From: an uncultured Treponema sp. | GTDB lineage: Bacteria; Spirochaetota; Spirochaetia; Treponematales; Treponemataceae | Assembly: GCA_946611835.1 (NCBI GenBank) | Contig: CAMOEE010000030.1 | Location: forward strand, 1 to 16,712 | Direction of reading: 5' to 3' | DNA: 16,712 nt | Shown: one piece after another, positions 1 through 6,508 of the stretch | Layout: each line of letters starts with the position of its first letter | How positions within the stretch are numbered: position 1 is the first letter of the stretch | Program-made: the position numbers and the translations under genes | Notes under the pieces: generated by a model | What the model was told of the DNA's origin: nothing | Databases searched by the model: none | The model's input: the letters and a program-made list of their open reading frames with translations, nothing else

Positions 1-13
1 TTTCTGTAAGCGA

Positions 14-27
14 CACCGTTGCCGGTG
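14..27. other. Small hairpin just after flgM
   Basis: CACCG and CGGTG form a perfect 5-bp stem with a 4-nt loop, 1 nt past the flgM stop codon. On the minus strand the loop reads GCAA, a stable GNRA tetraloop. No T-run follows in the visible 13 bases, so it may be a 3' stabilising hairpin or part of a terminator cut off by the window edge. Confidence 0.3.
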
Positions 28-28
28 A

Positions 29-316
29 TTAAAGCCCATAGCTTGCAAGAATTCTGTCAGCTGTTGAAGCAATAACAGCCTGATTCAAGTAGTTTGGATC
101 CTTAATCTTCTCTTTGATGGCGGCAACGAGATCCTGGCGAATGTCAGGTGTTTCTTCCGCAACCTGATTCAAGTAGTAAGCCTCTGCTGCTGCTTTAGCC
201 TCATCAGAAACACTTACTGAATCTGCTGTAGAATATGTATTTTCTTTAGCCTGTGTGCGACGAACATTCTGAACATTGTTAAGAGGATTTACATTGTCAA
301 TTCTTCCAATCATCAT
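29..316 (-). CDS. flgM: FlgM-like anti-sigma-28 factor
   Basis: A 95-aa soluble protein with no signal peptide. The first half is polar and probably disordered. The last 40 residues (about 55-95) contain an amphipathic helix rich in Arg, Lys and Ile (DIRQDLVAAIKEKIKDPNYL), then a second helix (IASTADRILASYGL). This is the layout of the sigma-28-binding C-terminal region of FlgM, which holds FliA inactive until the flagellar hook is finished. Its length fits the family. The start is the first of two consecutive ATGs; the Shine-Dalgarno match (GGCAGG) is weak. It begins 21 bp after the rsmI stop codon on the same strand, so the two are probably cotranscribed. The family call rests on motif and length only, since FlgM proteins are short and diverge quickly. 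Confidence 0.75.
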   Translation of the reverse strand: MMIGRIDNVNPLNNVQNVRRTQAKENTYSTADSVSVSDEAKAAAEAYYLNQVAEETPDIRQDLVAAIKEKIKDPNYLNQAVIASTADRILASYGL

Positions 317-337
317 AGCTAACCTGCCTTTTACTCT

Positions 338-1048
338 TTAATTATCGGTATCTTCAGAAAATTCTTTAGAATTTTTTGAAGATTTTGAGATAAATACTGC
401 GAATTCACCTTGAATTTTGCTTCTTGAGGCAAAATCTTCAAGCAATTCCTGAGCAGTCCCCTCTACTATCTCTTCGTGCAATTTGGTCAGCTCGCGACCT
501 ACAACTACACGCCGTTCACTATCAATATCGGCAATATCAGTTAAAAGTTTAACAATTCTGAACGGAGATTCGTACAGAACTATTGCCGCTTCCATTTCCA
601 TCAGCTCCCTTAAACGGCTTCGGCGCCGCCCGGGTTTTGGCGAAAGAAAACCCTCAAAAACAAGGGTTTTGCCGCCGGCTCCTGCAACGCTTACCAGTGA
701 GGCAAAGGCGCTTGCTCCCGGAATTGGAACTACTGTGTGTCCTGCTTTTCGTGCCAGCCCTGCAAGAATTGCCCCTGGATCAGAAATGCCCGGGGTGCCT
801 GCATCGCTTGCATAGGCTACCGTCTGACCTTCGTCAAGCATCCTGATAATCTTCTGGCTCGCAACTTCCTCGTTCTGGGAACGGCAGGATACGAGCGGTT
901 TTTTGATTTCGAGGTGATTTAAAAGCTGGAGAGTGTGCCGGGTGTCTTCCGCGGCAACCACATCAACAGATTTGAAAGTCTCAACGGCTCGAAATGTAAT
1001 ATCACCAAGATTACCAATCGGTGTTCCAACGATGTATAAGGTAGACAT
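338..1048 (-). CDS. rsmI: 16S rRNA (cytidine1402-2'-O)-methyltransferase RsmI
   Basis: This protein uses SAM to 2'-O-methylate C1402 in the decoding centre of 16S rRNA. It belongs to the tetrapyrrole methylase (SAM-dependent) superfamily. Visible family motifs in order are LYIVGTPIGNLGDIT (4-18), VAAEDTRHT (31-39), SDAGTPGISDPG (81-92), PIPGASA (108-114, SAM-site loop), FEGFL (131-135), and YESPFR further on. The protein has 236 residues, shorter than the E. coli enzyme of about 286, because it lacks most of the C-terminal extension; this is common outside proteobacteria. The motif usually written SYHEHNE reads SCRSQNE here. The ATG at 1046-1048 has no Shine-Dalgarno sequence, but a TATAAT ends exactly 6 nt upstream, so the transcript may be leaderless. 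flgM follows 21 bp downstream. Confidence 0.95.
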   Translation of the reverse strand: MSTLYIVGTPIGNLGDITFRAVETFKSVDVVAAEDTRHTLQLLNHLEIKKPLVSCRSQNEEVASQKIIRMLDEGQTVAYASDAGTPGISDPGAILAGLARKAGHTVVPIPGASAFASLVSVAGAGGKTLVFEGFLSPKPGRRRSRLRELMEMEAAIVLYESPFRIVKLLTDIADIDSERRVVVGRELTKLHEEIVEGTAQELLEDFASRSKIQGEFAVFISKSSKNSKEFSEDTDN

Positions 1049-1054
1049 TATCTA

Positions 1055-1083
1055 ATTATAAATTAGAAATGATAAATTAGCAA
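1055..1083 (-). promoter_or_regulatory. Promoter of rsmI, possibly leaderless
   Basis: On the minus strand TTGCTA (1078-1083) lies 17 bp before a perfect TATAAT (1055-1060). The -10 ends 6 nt before the rsmI ATG, which places the expected +1 at the A of the start codon. An inverted repeat CTAATT/AATTAG (1052-1066) covers the -10. The site lies in the 53-bp gap after tetR. Confidence 0.55.
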
Positions 1084-1101
1084 TGGAAATAAAACTGCTA
1101 A

Positions 1102-1761
1102 CTATTTCAACATTGAGCAGAAGGTAGTGACCAGCTCGTCTACTGCACTGTAGTCAGATTCGCTCTTGACATCAAAGAGGGAACCTTCTCCGCCTTCCGG
1201 GTTCGAGCGGATTTCAATTTTTTTGGCGACTATGTATGAGTCCAGACTTGAAACTGTGAGAGAGGCGAACATTTTTGCCAGTGTTTCAAGGTCATTTTCT
1301 TCCAAGTCGATGATTTTTTTTGCCTTTGCAAGGCTGCGGAGAGCCTGTTTTGCCTGGTTTGAAAGTTTTTCCCGAGTTTCCTGAGCGATTTTTGCTGCCG
1401 CAGTTGAGATGTATTTTTCGCTCTCGATGAAAGAATAAATCTGCATGAGAGGCTCTTTTTCGTTCATCTTGAACCAGCGGTTAACGATTGCCTTCATTAC
1501 ATTTTCGGCAGGGTATCGTTCTGAGATTGCCTCGATGTCTGTCGGGATGAAGTAAGTTTTACGGTAATAGTCGCCGCACCAGCGGATACAGTCCTCGACC
1601 ATTGCATCCCTGCTCTCATAATGATTGTAGAGAGAGGCTTTTTTGATTCCCAGCCTGTCTGCGACATCTGAAAGTGAAGTTCCGCCTGCGTTTTTTGCAA
1701 AGCAGGAATCCAAAAATGCGAGGATAATCTTCTCGCGAGTAACTTTTTCTGATTTAGCCAT
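1102..1761 (-). CDS. TetR/AcrR-family transcriptional regulator
   Basis: A 219-aa regulator. Residues 28-48 form the helix-turn-helix, with the typical recognition helix KKASLYNHYESRDAMVED (TetR pattern K-x-x-LYxHFxxKxxL). The rest is a helical ligand-binding and dimerisation domain whose ligand cannot be read from sequence. I chose the ATG giving MAKSEK because GGTGGG lies 4 nt upstream; a TTG 12 nt earlier (1773) would add MGGK but has no well-placed ribosome binding site. The promoter overlaps an inverted repeat, so autoregulation is likely. No adjacent efflux or enzyme gene points to a target: prfA is divergent and rsmI lies downstream with its own promoter. Many TetR proteins control drug efflux, but nothing here supports that. 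Confidence 0.88.
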   Translation of the reverse strand: MAKSEKVTREKIILAFLDSCFAKNAGGTSLSDVADRLGIKKASLYNHYESRDAMVEDCIRWCGDYYRKTYFIPTDIEAISERYPAENVMKAIVNRWFKMNEKEPLMQIYSFIESEKYISTAAAKIAQETREKLSNQAKQALRSLAKAKKIIDLEENDLETLAKMFASLTVSSLDSYIVAKKIEIRSNPEGGEGSLFDVKSESDYSAVDELVTTFCSMLK

Positions 1762-1776
1762 TTTCCCACCCAATTT

Positions 1777-1792
1777 AGGAACAAAAGTTCCT
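1777..1792. promoter_or_regulatory. Inverted repeat in tetR leader
   Basis: AGGAAC-AAAA-GTTCCT is a perfect 6-bp inverted repeat with a 4-nt spacer, 15 bp upstream of the tetR ATG. It could be an RNA hairpin in the tetR leader or a second operator half-site pair. Confidence 0.4.
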
Positions 1793-1795
1793 TAG

Positions 1796-1811
1796 ACTAA
1801 CAAACATTAGT
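1796..1811. promoter_or_regulatory. Putative TetR operator
   Basis: ACTAA-CAAACA-TTAGT is a 16-bp palindrome with 5-bp arms. It overlaps the -10 element of the tetR promoter by three bases (1809-1811) and extends downstream. Size, symmetry and position fit autorepression by the TetR protein; this is inference from position. Confidence 0.5.
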
Positions 1812-1837
1812 TTATATTTGAAAGAAAGGATTGTCAA
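1809..1837 (-). promoter_or_regulatory. tetR promoter
   Basis: On the minus strand a perfect TTGACA (1832-1837) is followed after 17 bp by TAAACT (1809-1814). A TATAAA at 15-bp spacing is an alternative -10. The start codon is about 50 bp downstream. Confidence 0.55.
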
Positions 1838-1899
1838 GGAAAACTTACCGCTTTACGGCCTCTTTTTCATTTATTAGCAAGCAATTAAAACGCAATCAT

Positions 1900-1928
1900 T
1901 TGTATAATTTTCTAAAATCTGCTAGAAT
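1900..1928 (+). promoter_or_regulatory. prfA promoter candidates
   Basis: TAGAAT (1923-1928) ends exactly 6 nt before the prfA ATG and lies 17 bp after TTGTAT (1900-1905), which would give a leaderless mRNA. A perfect TATAAT (1903-1908) is an alternative -10 with a weak -35 and a leader of about 20 nt. Neither leader would carry a Shine-Dalgarno sequence. Confidence 0.45.
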
Positions 1929-1934
1929 CTGCCT

Positions 1935-3011
1935 ATGGATTTATTGAAGAAACTTACAGAATTGGACGCTCGTTTTGTAGAAGTCAACGAGATGGTTCAG
2001 GACCCCGATTTGGTAAAAGACCAGAAAAGATACAAGGATGTCATGCGGGAGCACGGACACCTTACAGATGTGCTTGAAGTTGGAAATGAATACCGCAAAT
2101 GCCTTCAGGGAATCGAAGACGCAAAAATGATGATTACGGCTGAGGATGACGCCGAAATGAAGGAAATGGCCCGTGAGGAACTTAAAGAACTGGAAGAAAA
2201 GGTTCCCCAGCTAGAGGAGCAGATTAAGCTCAAGCTGATTCCGCCGGATCCTCTGGACGAAAAAAATATCATTCTTGAGATTCGTTCGGCCGCTGGCGGT
2301 GACGAGGCTTCACTTTTCGTGCGCGACATGTGGGAAATGTATATTCACCTTTGCGAGCGCAAGGGCTGGAAGTACGAGAATGTGGAGGCTCAGGAAACTG
2401 AAGTCGGCGGATTCAACAAAATCGTCACTCAGATTACAGGAAAGTTCGTTTACGGAACCCTTCGCTGGGAATCTGGCGTTCACCGGGTTCAGCGGGTTCC
2501 AGCTACAGAAAGCCAGGGCCGCTTGCAGACCTCGACTGTCACTGTCGCTGTTTTGCCAGAGGCTGAGGAAGCCGACATTAAAATCAATCCGGGTGATGTC
2601 CGTGTCGATGTAATGCGTGCGGGCGGTCCTGGCGGTCAGTGTGTAAACACCACGGACTCTGCAGTTCGTCTCACCCACATTCCTACAGGCATTGTCGTTA
2701 TCCAGCAGGATCAGAAATCTCAGATAAAGAACAAGGAAAAAGCCTGGGAAGTTTTGCGCGCCCGCCTCTTTGACTTTGAGCAGTCTAAGCTGGACGCAGA
2801 GCGACGGGATTCACGCCGAAGCATGGTCGGAAACGGCGACCGTTCTGAGAAAATCCGCACCTACAACTATCCTCAGGACCGGGTTACAGACCACCGAATC
2901 AACCTTACCCTCCACAACTTGCCCAGCTTTATGATGGGCAACATGGACGAAATGCTGGACGCTCTCAATGTCTACGCAAAAGAGGAAGAATTTAAGGCAC
3001 TGGACAGCTAG
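1935..3011 (+). CDS. prfA: Peptide chain release factor 1 (RF1)
   Basis: RF1 recognises UAA and UAG in the ribosomal A site and triggers release of the finished peptide. The 358 aa match the family length (about 360). The stop-codon-reading motif is PAT at 189-191 (in HRVQRVPATESQGR), which marks RF1 rather than RF2 (SPF there). The catalytic GGQ is at 233-235 within GGPGGQCVNTTDSAVR; Gln235 is the residue methylated by PrmC in E. coli RF1. The residue after GGQ is Cys where many RF1 proteins have His. The N-terminal 100 residues are the helical domain 1, and the C-terminus has the usual RSEKIRTYNYPQDRVTDHR block. The start has no Shine-Dalgarno sequence. prfA is transcribed divergently from tetR. 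Confidence 0.98.
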   Translation: MDLLKKLTELDARFVEVNEMVQDPDLVKDQKRYKDVMREHGHLTDVLEVGNEYRKCLQGIEDAKMMITAEDDAEMKEMAREELKELEEKVPQLEEQIKLKLIPPDPLDEKNIILEIRSAAGGDEASLFVRDMWEMYIHLCERKGWKYENVEAQETEVGGFNKIVTQITGKFVYGTLRWESGVHRVQRVPATESQGRLQTSTVTVAVLPEAEEADIKINPGDVRVDVMRAGGPGGQCVNTTDSAVRLTHIPTGIVVIQQDQKSQIKNKEKAWEVLRARLFDFEQSKLDAERRDSRRSMVGNGDRSEKIRTYNYPQDRVTDHRINLTLHNLPSFMMGNMDEMLDALNVYAKEEEFKALDS

Positions 3012-3049
3012 TCTGCAATGTTCTTTCTTTCCGAAGATTAATTTTCCGC

Positions 3050-3078
3050 TTGTGAGATTTTCCTTGTTGGGTTATACT
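3050..3078 (+). promoter_or_regulatory. Promoter of the ATPase gene
   Basis: TTGTGA (3050-3055) and TATACT (3073-3078) are separated by 17 bp. A GAGG Shine-Dalgarno sequence (3117-3120) lies 5 nt before the ATG at 3126. Confidence 0.55.
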
Positions 3079-3109
3079 GAATAAAAATTCACTGAAAAGA
3101 TATTCAGTA
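3075..3109. promoter_or_regulatory. 9-bp-arm inverted repeat at ATPase promoter
   Basis: TACTGAATA (3075-3083) and TATTCAGTA (3101-3109) are perfect reverse complements 17 bp apart. The left arm overlaps the -10 and the right arm lies in the leader, so it may be an operator or a leader hairpin. Confidence 0.45.
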
Positions 3110-3125
3110 AAATTACGAGGCAAAT

Positions 3126-4499
3126 ATGTTCAAAGGACGCGAAAAAGAATACAAACAGCTCATAGATGAGTTCTCAACAAAAAGAAAATCAGCAGTGCTT
3201 GTTTATGGAAAGAGGCGTGTCGGAAAGTCAAGGCTCATAAAAGAAGCCGCCCAAAACTTTGACGGACTTGTAGTCAGCCATCTTTTTTCGAGAACAAGTT
3301 TTGAAGGCAATTTGAGCTTTCTGACAAGGAGCATCTGCAGTGCCCTTTCCCTTCCTCAAATGACTTTTTCCAACCTTTTCGACATATTTGATTTTCTAAA
3401 CGCCCAGAACAAAAGAATCCTGCTTGTTTTCGATGAATATCAGTATCTTAAAGAATCCCTAAAAGAAAACGAAGTCGATTCTTTCATGCAGGCAATCATC
3501 GATTCGCTCTCTGAAAACATCAAGCTTGTTCTTTGTGGCTCGTATGTTTCAATCATGAAAGAACTTTTGCTGGAATCCAATCCTCTTTTCGGTCGTTTCA
3601 CATTGGTCATGCGAGTAGAAGAATTCGATTATCTTGACGCAGCTCTTTTTTATTCGAATCTCAGCGTGCGGGAGAAAATTCGCTTTTATTCGGTTTTTGG
3701 CGGCTCACCTTATGTACTCACAAATCTGAATTATGAAAAATCGCTCGAAGAAAATATTGTAAATCTTCTCATAAATCAGAACAGCCTTTTGCGGACTTAT
3801 ATTGAAAACATCATGCTCAAGGAAATTCAAAAATCTTTTGACATCAGAATTCTTGAAACTCTTGGAAACGGGAAAAAACGCTATTCAGAGATTTTGAATG
3901 TACTGAACATGAAGGATTCTGGATTACTTGATAAACAGCTTAAAAACTTAATCAGCATGGAAACGATTGCAAAAGTCTTTCCTATCAATAAGGCTGGCGA
4001 TAAAAAAAAACAATTTTACGAAATCCGCGACAATCTCATGAGGTTTTTCTTCTCGTATATTTTTGCAAACGAGGCGTTGATTTCAAAATTTGGTGAGGAA
4101 GAATTTTTTAAGCGGATAATCGCACCGTCTTTGGACACATTCGTGAGTTTTAGATTTGAAGGAATCGTAAATCAGTATTTTTCACGGCTCGTAAAGACAG
4201 GCCACCTTCAGGGCATAGAAGATTTCGGCTCATTCTGGTACGATGATGCAAAATCGGGTAAAAACGGTCAGTTTGACTGCGTTTTAAAAGAACCAGACGG
4301 TTACGATTTTTTTGAAGTGAAATTCTATGAAAAGCCAATGAATCTTGCTGAATGTGCAAAGGAAGAATCTCAAATCCGGGAGATTGCTGAGCTTTCATGC
4401 AAAAAAACAGGCTTCGTCTGTTCAGCAGGATTTGATTTTTCAGACAGCAAGTACGAGTGCATCACTGGAGATGACATTTACGGGATAGTGCGGGTATAG
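3126..4499 (+). CDS. AAA/STAND-like ATPase with C-terminal DUF234 domain
   Basis: A 457-aa cytoplasmic protein of the archaeal-type ATPase / DUF234 family. It starts with the family opening MFKGREKEYKQL. Walker A is GKRRVGKS at 28-35. Walker B is ILLVFDE at 98-104, followed by YQYL. A helical, winged-helix-like middle part follows (RYSEILNVLNMKDSGLLDKQLKNL region). The C-terminus has a nuclease-like pattern: Asp384 in QFDCVL and Glu397-Val-Lys399 in FFEVKFYE, which resembles a PD-(D/E)XK core. Such proteins occur sporadically in bacteria and archaea, and their cellular role is poorly known. It stands alone with its own promoter, converges on the lipoprotein operon, and shows no partner gene. 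Family call secure, function unknown. Confidence 0.88.
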   Translation: MFKGREKEYKQLIDEFSTKRKSAVLVYGKRRVGKSRLIKEAAQNFDGLVVSHLFSRTSFEGNLSFLTRSICSALSLPQMTFSNLFDIFDFLNAQNKRILLVFDEYQYLKESLKENEVDSFMQAIIDSLSENIKLVLCGSYVSIMKELLLESNPLFGRFTLVMRVEEFDYLDAALFYSNLSVREKIRFYSVFGGSPYVLTNLNYEKSLEENIVNLLINQNSLLRTYIENIMLKEIQKSFDIRILETLGNGKKRYSEILNVLNMKDSGLLDKQLKNLISMETIAKVFPINKAGDKKKQFYEIRDNLMRFFFSYIFANEALISKFGEEEFFKRIIAPSLDTFVSFRFEGIVNQYFSRLVKTGHLQGIEDFGSFWYDDAKSGKNGQFDCVLKEPDGYDFFEVKFYEKPMNLAECAKEESQIREIAELSCKKTGFVCSAGFDFSDSKYECITGDDIYGIVRV

Positions 4500-4537
4500 G
4501 CTGCCACAACTTTTTCAGAATTTAAGTTGTGACAGCC
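4499..4537. terminator. Hairpin between convergent genes
   Basis: GGCTGCCACAACTT (4499-4512) pairs with AAGTTGTGACAGCC (4524-4537): 14-base arms with one C/A mismatch and an 11-nt loop. It begins within the ATPase stop codon and ends 8 bp before the MACPF stop codon. On the plus strand CTTTGTTGCT follows, a poor T-run; the minus strand has none. It probably limits read-through in both directions, but efficiency is uncertain. Confidence 0.6.
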
Positions 4538-4545
4538 CTTTGTTG

Positions 4546-6426
4546 CTAGCCTCTGTTGTCGCAGTAATAACTTATATAGGTGTCGACATAACCCGTTGTA
4601 TAACGGTTAAGATTCTGCCCTTGTTTGTTTTTCAGTGAATCTTTGGAATCTGAGTATTCGTCCGCTCCGTAAAGAGTAAAATCCCCGTTCGGGCCTTTGC
4701 CTGTACCTTTTGAGCCATTTTGAATTACAATAATGTCACGAATCATAGTATCAGTGCCCCGTTTGTAGCCTATTCTCCATGAACCAGTGCTGTGACCATC
4801 GCGAGTGTAATTCCATCCGTGCAGCTTTTCAGTTGCCGTGAATCCCCAGCCGGCTATTTCATTCGCATTATTCTCTATAATTATTCTGTCATTAAGTGGC
4901 GGTTTCGTTGTTGTAAATTTGGTGCCGTCTGGTTTTACCAATGTGACTTGTCCGTTTTTGTAGAAACAGTATGCAACATAAAGATAAACATAGTCACCGC
5001 CACCGCCCTTATTCATGTCTGTATCAATCTTGTAATAAACGGTGTCATTATAATTGATAGTTGCGCCTCCGTCTGTACTGAGATTAGAACCATTTTCTGA
5101 TATTTTGCATATTTTGCCATCCTGCTTCACCACCACTACATCCCAAACATACATGTCGCTTGAACTTAATGTTTTTTCAGGATCCATCCACTCTTTGTAT
5201 GCATCCTGGAATTTTTTATTCTGTTCATTGGCATATTCTGGATAACCATCTTCTATTTCATACGAAAGCACGGTGTAAATACTTGAATTTCCTGCTGTAG
5301 CCGGGTCTTTATTCTCTTCATCCATGATTTTTCCATAGGCCCGAATAAGTTCCCAAATAGGAACGATGCCGTTATAGTTCATGCCCTCATTAAAGCTGAT
5401 GAGCTGCCAGTTTTTATCAGGTTCTACGGACTCAAGCCACTTCTGGTAAGACTCAGCATCTTTCAAGTCGGCATTAAGGGTGTTATCGCCGCCAACAATC
5501 TCAGTAAAGCAGTAATTCTTAGTGACATCAGAAGTATCAATACTCTTCCAGTCTGTTGATATTGAACCACCGGCATTAATGCCGCTCCCTTTGTCTTTGT
5601 TATCTCCATCTTTTTTCTTATCTTCTTCCTTTTTCTTATCCTCAGCATCTTTTCCTGCTGCCTCTTCGCCTTTTTTATCATTAGTGGCCTGACCATATTC
5701 AGCGGCAAGTTTTGCCGAAAGTTTGTATGTTTCGCTTGTTTTGACCTTACTTGTCGCCATATAGTAATCGTATCTTCCACCGAAGGTACCGCCAACAATG
5801 AGATGTGTACCGTATTCGTCAAAGATTTGCTCGGGTTTAAAGTTGGGGTTTGTATAGTACCCTTCTAAGGATGCTATAAAGTCTGGTGTCAGGCAGTTTG
5901 CGAGCTTGCTTAGACCAACCTCGGTCACATTTTTTATGCTGCATGAAAACTGTTCGACATTAGTGTGCATTGAAGCATAAGAAGACTCATTGTTCTTCGT
6001 ATAGTCCCTGCTAAAAGTTGTTTCAAGAGAAGCCGAAAATACTTTTGAAACTCCACCATGAGCCTTTACGCAGGCACTCAGACTGGTCTGATAAGTTGAC
6101 AAATCCGAACCAATTTTTGTCTGATACACTGTCCGGCCGATTTTTTTGTTAATTAAACCAAATTCCTTTTCAATAACATCAAAGTCAATAATCTGATTCG
6201 TTTTAATGTATTTCGGGCTAATATAATCGCCAAAAACATTATAACCGTATCCAATAGTGGTCGATATTGCAGGTCGCAAAGTGTCAGCAATCTCAACTTC
6301 TGTCTTGCTGCTTTTGTTATTAGAATCTGAGTTGTTGTCTTCATTGTCGTCTTGCGAACATGAAACAAATGAGGCAAGCCCAAAAGCGAGAAGCAGGCCT
6401 GTTCCTAATGCAATAAGTTTCTTCAT
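4546..6426 (-). CDS. MACPF-domain (perforin-like) lipoprotein
   Basis: A 626-aa candidate pore-forming lipoprotein. The signal peptide ends in lipobox FVSC (Cys23), followed by an Asn/Asp/Ser tether. The MACPF domain spans about 55-365: opening IGYGYNVFGDYIS (58-70), first helical cluster about 105-160, signature IFDEYGTH (201-208) followed by GGTFGGRYDYY, and closing VPIWEL (355-360). In place of an uninterrupted second helical cluster, residues 249-281 are a Lys/Asp/Glu/Gly-rich low-complexity stretch. The C-terminal 200 residues are beta-rich and contain DTDMNKGGGGDYVYLYVAY (468-486) and IRDIIVIQN, which resemble beta-prism/MABP-type modules; Plu-MACPF of Photorhabdus also carries a C-terminal beta-prism. 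Shine-Dalgarno AGGAGG lies 6-7 nt before the ATG. It is the last gene of the lipoprotein block. Known MACPF proteins assemble rings in target membranes; Bacteroides BSAP toxins are bacterial examples. The target here is unknown. Confidence 0.87.
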   Translation of the reverse strand: MKKLIALGTGLLLAFGLASFVSCSQDDNEDNNSDSNNKSSKTEVEIADTLRPAISTTIGYGYNVFGDYISPKYIKTNQIIDFDVIEKEFGLINKKIGRTVYQTKIGSDLSTYQTSLSACVKAHGGVSKVFSASLETTFSRDYTKNNESSYASMHTNVEQFSCSIKNVTEVGLSKLANCLTPDFIASLEGYYTNPNFKPEQIFDEYGTHLIVGGTFGGRYDYYMATSKVKTSETYKLSAKLAAEYGQATNDKKGEEAAGKDAEDKKKEEDKKKDGDNKDKGSGINAGGSISTDWKSIDTSDVTKNYCFTEIVGGDNTLNADLKDAESYQKWLESVEPDKNWQLISFNEGMNYNGIVPIWELIRAYGKIMDEENKDPATAGNSSIYTVLSYEIEDGYPEYANEQNKKFQDAYKEWMDPEKTLSSSDMYVWDVVVVKQDGKICKISENGSNLSTDGGATINYNDTVYYKIDTDMNKGGGGDYVYLYVAYCFYKNGQVTLVKPDGTKFTTTKPPLNDRIIIENNANEIAGWGFTATEKLHGWNYTRDGHSTGSWRIGYKRGTDTMIRDIIVIQNGSKGTGKGPNGDFTLYGADEYSDSKDSLKNKQGQNLNRYTTGYVDTYISYYCDNRG

Positions 6427-6452
6427 AAAAAATCCTCCTGAAGATTTTATTT

Positions 6453-6489
6453 TTTAGTGTCTGCTGTAAAGTTTTTTGCAGACACTAAA
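6453..6489. promoter_or_regulatory. Perfect 12-bp-arm hairpin upstream of the MACPF gene
   Basis: TTTAGTGTCTGC (6453-6464) and GCAGACACTAAA (6478-6489) are perfect reverse complements with a 13-nt loop. The pair lies in the 82-bp gap between the 811-aa gene and the MACPF gene, the largest gap in the operon. In the transcript direction an A-rich run follows, so it is not a normal terminator. It may be an mRNA processing or stability element or an operator. A weak TTTACA-15 bp-TAAAAT promoter overlaps it. Confidence 0.6.
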
Positions 6490-6508
6490 TAGTTGAATTG
6501 TTGAATTG

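Noticed and set aside
483..815. Plus-strand open frame across rsmI
   Set aside because: It is antisense to an rsmI gene with all family motifs intact and encodes a Ser/Pro/Arg-rich product without recognisable features.
1762..1773. TTG start for the TetR regulator
   Set aside because: No ribosome binding site lies at proper distance from it, while GGTGGG precedes the ATG at 1761 and MAKSEK is a usual TetR start.
6453..6489. Terminator between the 811-aa gene and the MACPF gene
   Set aside because: The stem is perfect, but an A-rich run rather than a T-run follows in the transcript direction.
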